Positions 51,426-63,057 of a stretch of 64,000 nt of DNA are shown here, in pieces. The stretch covers positions 62,001 to 126,000 of the forward strand of contig JAULBX010025607.1 in assembly GCA_032358255.1 (NCBI GenBank), in the 5' to 3' direction. A program made the position numbers and the translations under genes. Source of the DNA: Heterotrichella gracilis. Lineage: Eukaryota > Sar > Xanthophyceae > Tribonematales > Xanthonemataceae. Numbering within the stretch: the stretch's first letter is position 1; every line of letters begins with the position of its first letter. The notes beneath the pieces were generated by a model. It ran no database searches and was not told the origin of the DNA. It saw only the letters and a program-made list of their open reading frames with translations.

Positions 51426-52979
51426 TGGGCGCATCCCGTTTTGAACACAGCTGCTGCGCAGGCATGTGCAGGAGGGGCACGTTGCAGCAGATGTGCATGG
51501 AGTTAGCATGGAGTATCTCCCCAGTATGGAGATGGGCCAGTGGGCACTATAGAGCAGGTACTGGTGCTGGCACAGCCCTGATTATATTGCGCCGTAGCCG
51601 CGATGGCTGCATGGCATGGGTTACACAGACCCACGTATGGATATAGTTTGCTGGGACTCCTTTTTATCGTTCAGTTCACTCAATCCCAAGATAAACGGTC
51701 ACTGTTGTGGCTGGCGGCTGTAGGTTTTTCCATAGCATTGCAAGCATTATGTTGCAGTTGTTTGGTCAATATGTGTAGATTGTCTGGCAGTAACAGCCAC
51801 CTGTGCGCAAGGCTGAACACATCCATGCTTAGCACGGGCGCCTGGGCGTGCGCACACACCAGGTCAGATTTGTTGGACACGGGCATGCGCGCAAGCGCTG
51901 CAGTCACACCAATTTTGAATATGTTGCACTCTGCAGAGTTGCAATTTTCAACGTCACAGTAGCTTTGGGCAATATTGGTATTTGGCTGCTCACAGCAGTC
52001 GCCGGTGAAGATGTCACGTATTTACGCAGCAGCATATGGGCACGGAGCATAGCACCCTGATAGCAAAATTTGCTATGATTATCCGTGCATTGTCTCACCT
52101 AGTGCCACAGAGCACAAATTTTAACACTCAATAGTCATCTGTCACCCAGAATCGGTGTAGAGTGAGGTTGGATTGCTAAGCATTACAACCATTACATGTA
52201 ATGCTTCGCATCATGTGCGCGGGGGAAGGCATGGCAGCCATCAGATTGTTGGTGCCTTGCAAATAATACTCCTGCTGGCTGTGGCCACAAGGTTGTCCGG
52301 AGTTTGCCAGATGTTTTTTGGTGTAACTATGGGTCCCTGCATGGTCAGGCGCCGGAACCTCATGGGGCCCCAGACCACCTCTGTTTTACAAACATCAGTG
52401 CATGCCGGGTGGAGGCCTAGGCAACGTGTCTCGCAACCCCCGGGTATCCAGCAGAACTGACCGAGTTGGCAAAACTATTAGGCGGGGATCGCCTGTTCAA
52501 ACTGCGCTTGGCAGGTTGACAGCTGCTATCAAACACTTCAAGTTTGTGCGCCGAGGATATTCCCCTAGCCTGTAGGGTGAAATCGAGGAAATCTTCGTAA
52601 ATGCTGCATGCGTTCAAGGGTCTTAAAGCATGGTATCCGGCATTCATCCAGACTGTGGATTTTATGACCCTCGATTCTACAGCTGAATGTTCCAAAACTC
52701 ACACCCAGACATTGGCACCTAATAACCTTCCGCGCCAAACGGAGTTGCAGTTTTGCAGGTGCAGGTGAAGGAATAAAGCAAGTTGTGCGCTCCCCAGCGG
52801 TTGTCAGCGTTCAGAACAGCTACACTTACCAGCTGCCGTACACTTGGCTTGCGTAGTTCTGTGTTGCCAATCCCTGCATGGGTGGTGCTATGAACACATA
52901 ACTATATAGCGACACTGTGGCTTGCCTTAGCCTGCTTTGATCAACTTACGGGGTCCAGTTCTCGCACTACTGCGACACA
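51426..52979. promoter_or_regulatory. Intergenic region: PHT4 3' end and SQD2 upstream region
   Basis: 1.55 kb between two plus-strand genes. Open frames here (such as 51603-51962) are not supported. A candidate phosphate-response site lies at 52555-52562. Two ATATAG-type AT-rich spots occur near 51640 and 52905. Confidence 0.5.
52555..52562. promoter_or_regulatory. P1BS-type site (GNATATNC) upstream of SQD2
   Basis: GGATATTC matches the P1BS consensus bound by PHR1/PSR1 MYB-coiled-coil factors in phosphate-starved plants and Chlamydomonas. It lies about 420 bp upstream of the SQD2 ATG. An 8-mer with two free bases is expected roughly once in 4 kb by chance, so a single copy is only suggestive. 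Confidence 0.4.
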
Positions 52980-55608
52980 ATGCAGCCAGTTTTGCTGCCT
53001 AAGTCCCGACTGGGCGGCGCCTTGCCTCTGCCCAGGCAAAGCAGGGTGTCTCTTGCTGCTGTGAAGTCACGGCGATCATTCCATGTGTCAGCTTCCGCAG
53101 TGCAAGAAGAGTCGGTGAGCGCAAAGCCCAGGAAGGTGGCTATCTTTGTAGAACCCAGTCCGTTTTCTCATGTCAGCGGCATGAAGAACAGGTTCGAGTG
53201 CCTTATCAAGAACCTGAGGCATTTTGGGGATGAAGTCACTGTGGTCACCCCAGATCCCAACCCACCCAAAGACTACCATGGAGCCAAGGTAACTGCAGTG
53301 AGCAGGTCACAATGGCTAATAACCGTGTGCAGCACTCTTGGTGTTTTTCTTGCTTTGGCATTGAGAACAAGGTGGAGATGCATGGGTGGAGTGTGGTTTA
53401 TACAACAGATCATATTCTGCAATGCAAGCTGCATGCCAACCCTGTCCTCCAACCTGTCCCAGGTTATCAACGTGTTGGGCTTCAAGATCCCCTTCTACAA
53501 GGCCCCGACGCTGCTCCTCTCCACAGCCATCTCAGTCAGGGTGCTGTGGCACTTGATATGCACACGCCCACACATCATCCACGTGTCCAGCCCAGGGATC
53601 ATGGTGTTTGCTGCCATAGTGTATGCCAGGCTGCTGTCCATCCCCCTGGTGGTGTCCTACCACACGCACGTGCCGGAGTACATCCCCAAGTACACTTGGA
53701 AGGGCCTGGTGCAGCCTATGTGGTCCATCATCCGCTTCTGCAGCAGGATGGCAGACCTCACACTGGTGACGTCAAGTGCAATGAAGGTGTGCTTCTTGTC
53801 TCTGAAACCCTTCGGGCACAAAGTGCCTGGCCAGTGCCCTGGCCAACCCCACTTGCTTACCAGGTGCATTGCACGACTGCTGTATGCTGCTGCTGCTGTG
53901 TGAGAGGTGGGTCTGCTCCCCAAGTAACTCAGTAGAACCTTCTGTCAAGGTGGTTTGGTTACTGACATATATGGTGTGCCTGCAGCAAGAGCTCAGCAAC
54001 AACAGGTGCAGGAAGGGGCGCATCGACGTGTGGCAACGAGGCGTGGACACTGATGTCTTCAACCCAGCCTTCAAGTCTGAAGCCATGCGGTTGCGCATGA
54101 CGGAGGGCAACCCCGACTGTACGCTGCTCATCTATGTCGGCCGGTTGGGAGCAGGTGTGGCACGCTATTACCTGCCATTGCCAACGCGCTATGGCTGGCA
54201 CTGCACTGTGCGCTGTGGGTTGTGGGTTGTAGTGGCTCTGCTGGGACGCGCTACACGATCTGTGTGCTGCCCAACACCTGCTGCGCAGCGCGTCCATTGG
54301 TGCGTCAAAGACCCATTTCTGAGCTGGTTTGGTGCATCTGTGGTGGTGCAGAGAAGAACCTGAGCGCGCTCAAGGCCGTGCTGGAGCAGGTGCCCAACTC
54401 CCGCCTGGCACTGGTGGGGGACGGGCCAGACAGGGCACAGCTGGAGAAGCACTTTGAGGGCATGCCCGTCAAATTCATGGTACGCTCACGTTGCTGCCGC
54501 GGCATGGTGCTGCGATGACGGCTGGGAATGCCTGTATGTTTGTACGTGGCTGCGGTGTTGGTGATGGGCGCCACCCAGTGGGAAGTGTGCAGGGGTACAA
54601 GTGATGGCCGGATCATCATGGTTGGGCACCTGGTCTGGTGTACTTGGTGCACAAGCGCATCCTAGTTCTTGAGCACTGATGACGGGAATTGTTGCAGGGC
54701 ATGATGGGAGGGGAGGAACTGTCACAGGCATATGCCAGTGCCGACATCTTCATGATGCCCTCCGAGAGTGAGACCCTAGGGTTTGTGGTGCTGGAGGCCA
54801 TGGCCTCTGGCGTTCCAGTGGTGTGCGTTGCTGCCGGAGGCCTGACAGACATCATCACCGCGCCAGGCGAGACAGGTGGGGCCCCCTGGGTGCAAGCACA
54901 TCATGCTTGATCCCTTGCTGCCATCTGCTACTGCACATGCTGGATTGTGCACTGTGCAACGAATCATGCCCTTCAAAATTTTGGACATCTTGACACGCTT
55001 GCCCCTTTCCCATTCCCCATGCCAACCCTCTGTGCCCTACCACAGGCCTCCTGTACCAGCCCAATGATTACGACACAGCAGCGGCACTCACCCGCCAGCT
55101 GGCAGAGGATCTGGAGCTGCGGCAGCGGGTGGGTGGGGCAGGGCGCCGTGAGGTGGAGCGGTGGGGGTGGGGCGCAGCCACGCGGCGATTGAGGGACCAG
55201 CAATACTTGCGGGCAATCCGCAACAGCGTGGCACGCAGGCGGTAGGTGCCGGCTCCAAACTGATCTGTTGTAGAGCAGTACCGCTGCGTCAATTTTCATT
55301 CACTACCGTATTTCGTGCATTACGACATGATGTCAGAAATTTCTCTCCCTGGATGACATGCAGCTTTAATTGTCAATATTTGGGAGCGGTGCCTGCCCTG
55401 GCACATGCGCTGGGTGTTGACGGTCTCCCTTTGCCCCCGCAGGTTTGGGTGGATGGCGCTGCGCATGTGGCTGTGGCGGCGCGTGCAGGCCCTGATGCGG
55501 ATGGTGGTGTGGCCGCTGCTATGGGCGGTGGACAGGCTGGACTACGCCAGGGAGTTCAGGGACCCAGCTGGCAAGGACAAGTGGGCGCCTCGCATCACCA
55601 ATGCCTAG
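52980..55608 (+). CDS. SQD2: SQD2, UDP-sulfoquinovose:diacylglycerol sulfoquinovosyltransferase (489 aa)
   Basis: Exons 52980-53288, 53463-53786, 53986-54154, 54352-54479, 54698-54875, 55046-55241, 55443-55608; phases close exactly. The first about 45 residues (MQPVLLPKSRLGGALPLPRQ, then Ser/Arg-rich) are a chloroplast transit peptide. The catalytic part is a GT-B fold of family GT4: KVAIFVEPSPFSHVSGMKNR, VVTPDPNPP, HVSSPGIMVFAAIVYARLLS, VSYHTHVPEYIPKYTWKGLV, WQRGVDTDVFNP, LLIYVGRLGAEKNLSALK and MPSESETLGFVVLEAMASGV, with the EX7E-type donor-site glutamates in the last. It makes the thylakoid sulfolipid SQDG, which replaces phosphatidylglycerol when phosphate is scarce. A C-terminal basic amphipathic extension (MWLWRRVQALMRMVVWPLLW) probably contacts the envelope membrane. 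Confidence 0.95.
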
Positions 55609-56748
55609 GCCTGATGGTGTAGTGCAGCATGATGCGCTGTGGACATAGGAGTGTGAGTGGGGTGACAGGGGGGTATGTTTTAGAGAAATTGCCTGATATT
55701 TTTATGTTGCCTGTGGTTGTAGACTGCAGGCATCAGCACAGCATGAGCTGTGCAGTTGCATAAGGATAACCATTTTTGTTTTACACATAAGTGCATTTTT
55801 CGCATGTATTATACTGTTTCCTTTTTGTCAGGCTTGCTGATGGCCTTAGTATGCAGCCATGCTTTTTTGAGGGGGTAAGGGCAGGCGATCTGATATGACT
55901 GAGGGCGGCAGCCCAAATCATTATGGCGTCTGATGGGTGCACCTGAATACAGCACTAGTATTTGAGTAAACAATGATTCAAGTTTTTTGTGCGTTTTATT
56001 TTCATAGCGTCAACTCCTGAATGGCAGAGCTGATTACAGTACAGGACTACTTGAATACAACTTCCCAAAGTATGGAGTCGAGGTTACCCATACGTGCCTG
56101 GTGAGGCAGATTGCTTCAGATATGCACGAGAAGAGAGATTTCCCATCAAAGTTCTAGTGTCTGTCACAATGATAGACCATTATTTGAACGGTTGATAGCC
56201 GGCACTGCCAGTACGTTACGGCTAAATGTTTCGCATGGTGTCCCTGTTAGAATTAGATGTTGAGGCTGATGTTAATGCATGCGTGCTGTTTTTTCTGTTT
56301 TTAATTTAGACTCCTGGATCAGCTACCTGAACTTCCGACTGAATATGTGCATATAAACAATCATCGACGGTTGAACAAGCATTGAATCATTGATTCAATG
56401 ACAATGGGCATTGACAATGGGCTGTGCAACGTGACGTGTGTGTTCAACATTCAGAATGCGTCACTCAGTTACTGTAATGAACTGACAAACTGATTGTCAC
56501 ATTGAAAGAGTATTTTCCTTGCCCAGTGACACTGTACACTGTACAGTACATGCATCATATGCCTAACGCAAAGACTGGGCGCAATTTGGATCGTATACGC
56601 AGTTCAAACTATAGTCTGTACAATAATTGCTGACAACGCATGGAACTACCTTCTCCCCTAGCGTGCCGGCATGGCTCGAAGCGCTCTTGGTTGTATTTGC
56701 TATACAGGCAGGACGCTGGCCCATGCGGCATTGCTGGCGATCAGTGCC
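55609..56748. other. Convergent intergenic region
   Basis: 1.1 kb of AT-rich sequence between the SQD2 stop and the tentative end of the next minus-strand gene. An imperfect ATTGAATCATTGATTCAATG palindrome occurs at about 56381-56400. No supported gene. Confidence 0.5.
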
Positions 56749-58037
56749 CAACACTTTGAATCGCTGCTGCAGCTGCTCTGCTCCCACGCCCCCAGTGCCT
56801 GCCCAGGTGGGATGGGGTGAAGAACCGCTCCATGAATTAGCCCTCTACGGCGCACCCCCCAGAGGAGTTCTGCAGGCAGCAGCCCGATTCAGCATTTTTT
56901 TCTAGGCACGTGTGGCTTGCCTGCTGTTGCCATCGGTTACACCGCGTGTGATGATTGGTCTGAGTGCATCCATTATTCAGCACTCTTTGGCCAGCGTTAT
57001 AGACTGTGAAATGGCCAACGGAAACCACACCAATGAATGCCTTGTGACTGAACATCAACCACCCTATGTAACAGCTGCGTTGTCCACCTCAGCAGACAGC
57101 ACACAGGTAGTGTGAAAAGAGGTTGTCACCAGTTGCAATAACGCCACTGTGCACACCTTTGATCTTGTGGCGTGCTGGGGATATCTAGGGCAGGCGCCAC
57201 CTGCAGCACGCTCTGCAGCTGCGCCAGTGCTGCGATGTGCTCCGACAGCTGGTGGTGCTGCAGGAAGAGGGAGCAGCCACGTGTCAGAGCGGCTGTGGTG
57301 TTGCTGTAATCATTGCCATGCTTCCGCTTAGGGACCAACCAGTCACATATGTTGTATGAGCGTTACTCCAACCTGTGCCTCGATTGTGGCTACGAATGTG
57401 GCACCCAAACATGGTGCACGCTGTGCCTTCATATCCAGACTAACATGTATATGTGCTGGCATGCACGCACGTCTGCCTGTACACGTGGACCCGCGCGCAC
57501 CTGTTCCGCCAGCTGCACCTTCCCTCGGGCCGCCTCCACCTGGCCGTGCACCTGGTCCACTACCCCCCCCATGCCTGCCTGTGCCTCCACTAGCCTGGAC
57601 AGGAGCAACTGGAGGGCACTGGCGCTGGCGTGGGCGGCCTCCTCAATTACCCTAGTAGGGCAGACACACAGGGGAGGCATATCAGCGCAGGGTCCCAGAC
57701 ACATCCATACTGGACATGCTAGTGCACAAGCTAGAGCACATGCTACGCAGCTGCCCAAAGGGCTGCTTGGCGACAGGTGTGTGTGCAGGGTGTCCCAAGG
57801 TGGAACCATGGTGCGCCAGGAAAGGAGGGGACCCATCTCCCTGCCGGGGTTTGCGCCGCCTGTGCCGTACCTTTGCTTGTCCTCAGGCGCTGCAGACACA
57901 AAGGCCTGCTCCAGCCTGCCCGCCAGCGCCTGCGCCTGGCGCCCGGAGGCATTCAGCTCTGTGCTCAAGGCAGATAGGCTGGCAGCGGCACTACCCGCGG
58001 GCAAGGTCTGGGCGGTGGGCGCCTGCTGGGCCGCCAT
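56749..58037 (-). CDS. Small helical protein of unknown function (about 158 aa, tentative)
   Basis: Exons 58037-57871, 57651-57501, 57257-57157 and, less surely, 56806-56749. It starts MAAQQAPTAQTLPAGSAAAS and continues as Ala/Gln/Glu-rich helices: RQAQALAGRLEQAFVSAAPE, EEAAHASASALQLLLSRLVE, VHGQVEAARGKVQLAEQHHQ, LSEHIAALAQLQSVLQVAPA. Strong helical heptads suggest a subunit of a small coiled-coil assembly such as a BLOC-1-, Mediator- or kinetochore-type complex; no family is identified. The first three exons are coherent in phase and composition. The final exon, ending QSVGH, is a guess that closes the frame. The gene is divergent from the DUF1223 gene, across an assembly gap. Confidence 0.5.
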
Positions 58038-59486
58038 CAGATGCGCGCAATGCACGACTTCTCCACTATAGGTGGCAGTGGAGAGTGCTGCTATGGGGTG
58101 TTCAGTGCTGGTGTGGGGTGATTTGGGGGGGGGGGGGGGGCGCCTGTGTGTGTTTGCCTCAGGTNNNNNNNNNNCCGCCCCCCCCCCCCCGCCCCCCCCC
58201 CCCCCCCCCGCCGGGGCGGGCTTGCCTCAGGTGCCCACCACCTTGGAGGGCGAGGTGCGTACAGGGCGAGGAGGTTGCAACCTGTGGGAATTCTTTGCCA
58301 CTATAAAACAACCCCTCAATGTCTGGTGTACCAGATGTGGTAGCGTGAATCGTGTTGAAGGACCCCCAAACAAGGCAATGCTACGTCCTCCTCCCACAGT
58401 GTCGTAATTAACTGGGCACCGTCCCCTTATTATATGCGCGGCTTTAAAGGCAAGGACAAGTGTCGTCAGCTATCTCACGAGACCCGGTGCAACCACGAAA
58501 GTGACAAGAAGGCAGTGACAAGAAGGCAGTGTATGGGTAGACTTGGCGAACTGCCTCGGCACTGAATGCTGAAACTTCAAAAGGACAAGTGCCGCTTGAT
58601 CCAGCACACGATAATAGCTCGTTATCCTTTTCCAGCGGCACAATCCATCCAGGCATTTGCATATGCATGCATCTCTCGAATTCTGACCGGCCGGCCAGCT
58701 CAGCTAGTGACACGTGTATCCTGTTCCCGCGCCACGCAACCCGTTGGCAAACGTGTGACACACCACTCTGGTGAAGAAGCTGTCCATGCAGTCGTAACCC
58801 CCTAACTGTTCCTTCACCAGCCGCCAGAAAGGTGGAACCTTGTTCCCATTGTGTTAACAGACCTAATCATTTGCTGCACAGCCAAATTCAGTTTAAATCT
58901 TGTTTGAATACGAACAGCGCGCACTGCCCTCTTGCCAGGGAAGAAACTGTCTGTGACCTGTCTGTGAGCTGCAGAGGTATAAACAACTCTTTGGGTAACT
59001 ACACAGCCAAGTACTCCTCGCCATTGCACGTCCCGTAGAGAATTGTTGATCGGGTAAGCTTGACTTCACCCAAGTTGGCATGCACTGGGCAGGTGCCACG
59101 GGTATCGCGTTGCAGTTTGCAACTTGGTTCCGACACAAACTGGGCCTTGGATTCGTGGGACTGTGAAAATTTGTGCTGGGTTGTACTCCTTTTGGCAAGC
59201 ATTTATCGCATCCTCGCTGTCGGAGCATTGCCTAGGCCTAACCCCACGGCATGCACGGTCCCCTAGGTCTGACGATTGTGAGTACACCTGTCCAACACTC
59301 ACAAGGGTTGAGGAACACGGGCCATATTTATTTTTGGTGTTCTCTAAACCCTCTTGTCGCTTGCGGCCTGGTTGCTACGATACGACAAACTGGTTTTGGC
59401 TAGCTTGAACCCAGGCTTTGGACACTCACACGAAGCTGGACATTCACCCTGGGTGGTGCTGGTTGCAGGTGTTGGTTGTAGCGTGC
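58038..59486. other. Divergent upstream region with assembly gap and homopolymers
   Basis: Contains a G16 run (58125-58140), ten N (58165-58174) and C-rich runs up to 58210. The rest shows no supported gene. A tandem GTGACAAGAAGGCA duplication is at about 58500-58528. The 11-mer TTGCCTCAGGT flanks the gap at 58154 and 58222, which suggests a local assembly duplication. Confidence 0.7.
58165..58174. other. Assembly gap (10 N)
   Basis: Ten unknown bases between a G homopolymer and C homopolymers. The true sequence length here is uncertain. Confidence 0.99.
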
Positions 59487-61733
59487 ATGGGGTGCTTCCA
59501 AAGCAGGGAGGCCGACCGGCAGTTGCTGGGCGAGTCCAGCAAAGATAGGCCAGGGTGGCCCAAGAACCTCAGCACACCCTTTGCTGCTTTCAGGTCAGCA
59601 ACATGGTTAGCACCCACCTTGGCAATCCTTATCCCAAAGCTGTTACCAGGCCATATTTGTGGTGCTTCACACTTGAACGTGACGGCGTGGGTACAAAGCT
59701 TGACCAGCAGAGTTGTACTGGTCCTCCTAGGGTTTTGTTACAGGCTTGGTAATGGCAAGTCTTTCCTAGCCGCTGCTGAGTTTCTGTTCCTCTGTTCTTG
59801 CAGCCAGGCCAACTTCGATAGCAGCGTTAAAAAGTCACAAAACAGCGAGACGGCCTACAACAAGCCTGGAGCCCATGGTTCCATGTTCATGCCCAACCTC
59901 AACACCTCGCCTCGCAAGGGCGGCGGGGTGGACCCTAAGAGCTTTGGGTACTGGGCACTGGCGGAATACGACCAGATCCATGACAAGGCCAACCACATGC
60001 CCGGCAGCCTGCCTCAATCTAGCTACACACCCCACCCAGCAGCAGTGGCAGCCAAAACTGATAGCAGCGACTCCGAAACCACCCACCTCCCCTCAGCGGT
60101 AATCACAACCCCGCCAGCTTCTCCCCTGGTCAAGCGGGGACCCCCTTACAGCGCCCAGGCTCAGCCCGCGGCCGCCAGCCGCAACCCCGTGTACCAGTAC
60201 GATCAGCGCGCCAGCCAGCGCAGGCGGGTGGATGAGGCGGCCAGTGCTGGAGTTGCACGTGGCGCCTCGCCATACAGCCAGACGTTCATCACAGCATCCA
60301 CGCGCGCGGTGCTGGTGGAAGTGTTCACGGCACAGGTGGGTGGTCAGGACATTGGGAGGGGGAAAGCATGCCAAGGGGAAAGAGAGTATAGCACACTTCC
60401 CCTCCTGAGTTTATAATGATGGCCATGCACCAGAGTGTTTGTAAGTGCTTACGTTAGGCTGCCCCTTCTTGGAGTTGCACTTGGTTTACCTCGTGAGCAG
60501 TGGGCTGCATAGCATGGTGCCCACTCCTGACATGGTTGCTCCTCGTGTTGCAGGGCGCCCGTGGGTGCGAGGCAGCTGAGCACGCGCTTGCGCACCTTGA
60601 CGAGGGCGCCGGCCACCTGGAGGTCATCCCGCTGGCCTACCACGTGCACTACTACGACGCAAGGGGCTGGGCCGACCCGCTGGCAATGAGGTGAGGAGAG
60701 CTGGTGACAAACATGGCAACAAATTCAATCATGTATGTGCCGTTAAGTGGACATGAACCCTTACTAGCAGCAGATCTAGCAGCACATATCTCCATTGGTG
60801 GCGATGAGGGCAGCGGTTTGAAGCATTGACTCTCGTGGGTTTACGGAACCTAGCAGCATCCACCTCCATCTGACATGGCTGTGTCCCCCCTGCCGCCCAC
60901 AGGCGTTGGTCCCAGCGCCAGAAGCGCTACTGCAACCTGCTGCACATGCGCTTTGCTGCGCCTCAGGCGGTGGTCAATGGGCGGGTGGCGGTGGTGGATG
61001 TGGGCCCTGCCGCGCTGTTGGGGGCGGCCCAGGAGGCGGCGCAGGTGGCGCGACCCAGGCTGGTGAGTGGGGATAGTGTGTGTAGGGGTAAGCTGTAGGA
61101 ATGCGTTGGGGTTGATGCATGCACATTTCCCTTGCGAGATGGCAATACCGTTGCGTATTATAGCTGTACATATATGTTGCACCACTGAGCGTTTCACGGC
61201 TGGGATCATGTACTCCTTGCCAAATATATGCATGAGCATGTGCTGCCTTTGGCATCACGCAGATTTGCTCCAGTGAAATACATTTGGTGGTTTCGCCCAG
61301 TGCATGTGTATGACGCTGTTGCACCATACCTGGCCCTTGGCGCACATCTCACCTGTGCTGTGAAACCCTTGCTTAGGGCCTCAAGGCGCGCGCAAACTGC
61401 GACGGCACGTGGGTGACCGTGGAGACGATGGTGCGGGACGCGGAGGGGCAGCACGGGTTTGGGTGCAGCGTGGTGGTGGCGCTGTGCGAATCCAACGTGG
61501 CGACGCGCGTGACAGGGGGGATAAACAAGGGGAAGACGCTGGGCGGGTCGTACGTTGTGCGTGACATGAAGGAGCTGGCGCTGTATGGCCTGGCGGCAGG
61601 CGGTGATGGGTGGAGCAGCGGCAAGGTGGAAATAAAGCTTGACAGTGAGTGGCGCGGGGAGGTGCAGGTGGCTGTATTCCTGCAGGACGTTACCATGCTG
61701 GAGGTGTATGCGGCGGTGATGCTGGGGGTGTGA
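59487..61733 (+). CDS. DUF1223 (thioredoxin-like) protein with N-terminal acylation signal (430 aa)
   Basis: Exons 59487-59593, 59804-60335, 60554-60690, 60903-61062, 61377-61733; phases close exactly. It begins MGCFQSRE: Gly2 and Ser6 fit N-myristoylation and Cys3 fits palmitoylation, so membrane anchoring is likely. Residues 36 to about 200 are disordered (Ser/Pro/Ala-rich). The DUF1223 domain starts about residue 204: RAVLVEVFTAQGARGCEAAE, HLEVIPLAYHVHYYDARGWA and RWSQRQKRYCNLLHMRFAAP, then QAVVNGRVAV. Bacterial members read VELFTSQGC.SCPPAD and AFHVDYWD..GW.DPF. The domain is thioredoxin-like with a CxxC; here the first Cys is replaced and only the second (ARGC) remains. Bacterial DUF1223 proteins are usually exported, so a myristoylated version is unusual. 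Molecular activity is unknown. Confidence 0.8.
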
Positions 61734-63057
61734 GGAGGGGGGTTGGGGGGGAGAGCGGGGAACAGTGAGGAGGCTGGAGGAGTTAAAAGTCGACACTGGA
61801 TCCTCTTGGGCACTGGTGTACCAATACATGTGTGGAGGGTGTGGGTAGGGGGCTGTGCAATCCAAATTGCAGGCATGGCGTTTTTGGGTCTTTGATTATC
61901 TCTAGCTATTTCCAATCGTTTTATGCGCCATTTGCAAAGGACCATTCTATGTGATTGTCTTTGCAGTTGGCCCCTTGGCTTGTCTTTTACTCAATTCAGG
62001 ACTTTAGAAGGCCAGCAGGAGTCCCGCTAATCAAGACAGCCTGCTGGCCCAGGTATCACCTTGCTTTGCCAGCAGGCCGCTTTTAACAATATATAAACCA
62101 AATCTCTATTGAACATTATGCAGGGTCTGCAGCAGACTGAACGTTATGTCGGGTTGCTATGGCATACATCTGAAATGTTTACCTACACAAAAGTTTCAGC
62201 CATCTCTTGACCCACACCTGCAGCACATTTTGACATGTTTCGGTTGTATGTACATACCATGGGGCAACCAACTTTGACGTTCACGATTGCGTATACCACC
62301 CTAAACCCTAAATACTTTGAAAAAAATAGTGTGGTGCCCTGGTGCAAGCCCTGGGTCTCTTTTCTTTGTAAGCTTCACCATGCCATGTAAGTAAGGTATT
62401 ACCTAACATGGAACAGAGGTGCCTAACATGGAACAGAGGTGCGGGAGGTGTGGGTGCCAGAAGCAGGCTTGCACAGTGCCTATCCACCTTGCATCGGCTG
62501 CACTGCTGCTACATCTGCTTATTGCACTTTTGTTGCATTGCATTGCCTCCCTGTCCAATTCTTTCAGGTTTTGGCATCTGGTTTGCAAATAATTACATCA
62601 CCAGTGCAGAGCATTGCAGATTTATTGTCTGCCTCATTGCAAGGAATACTGCATTGGCACACAGTGTAATAAGGCATACCCAGTCAACTGAATTCATCCC
62701 CACACGTCCAAGATTTGCTCAGTCCCTCAACATAGAATTTCCAGTAGGCTTGGTGCGCAGCTGCACCGTATATGCACCATGGCACCCCCGGCCCGTCAGA
62801 TTCATTGCTGCTAAGGCCTGCCCACTTCAGAACCTCCCAAAGTATGTTTTTGCCACATCATGTACCAGCCTGTAAATTCACACCAGCGTACTATGGTATT
62901 GTAAATTGACTTGTGCCAGCGCAACCACGCATCTCTGGTCAGTTGCAAAGTGCTGCACACCCTTTACTACAGCATCGCATGTCATGCACGAGTAGCTGCC
63001 AGAGATCGCATGCAGCACGCTAACCAGCCAACGCTCTTCTCAAAGTACTCGGTGCAC
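61734..63057. other. Convergent intergenic region
   Basis: 1.3 kb between two 3' ends. GGCCAGCAGG (62010) and CCTGCTGGCC (62040) can form a hairpin, with a third copy at 62068; it could be a 3'-end RNA structure. A 20-bp tandem duplication lies at 62402-62441. The plus frame 62408-62875 (155 codons) starts within this duplication and is not supported. Confidence 0.5.
62402..62441. repeat. 20-bp exact tandem duplication
   Basis: CCTAACATGGAACAGAGGTG occurs twice in direct succession. Probably slippage. Confidence 0.9.

Noticed and set aside
62297-62310. ACCCTAAACCCTAA, telomere-like repeat
   Set aside because: Only two units, with genes on both sides. Far too short for a telomere or a meaningful interstitial array.
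62408-62875. 155-codon plus-strand frame
   Set aside because: Starts inside a 20-bp tandem duplication and shows no domain or coding-like composition.
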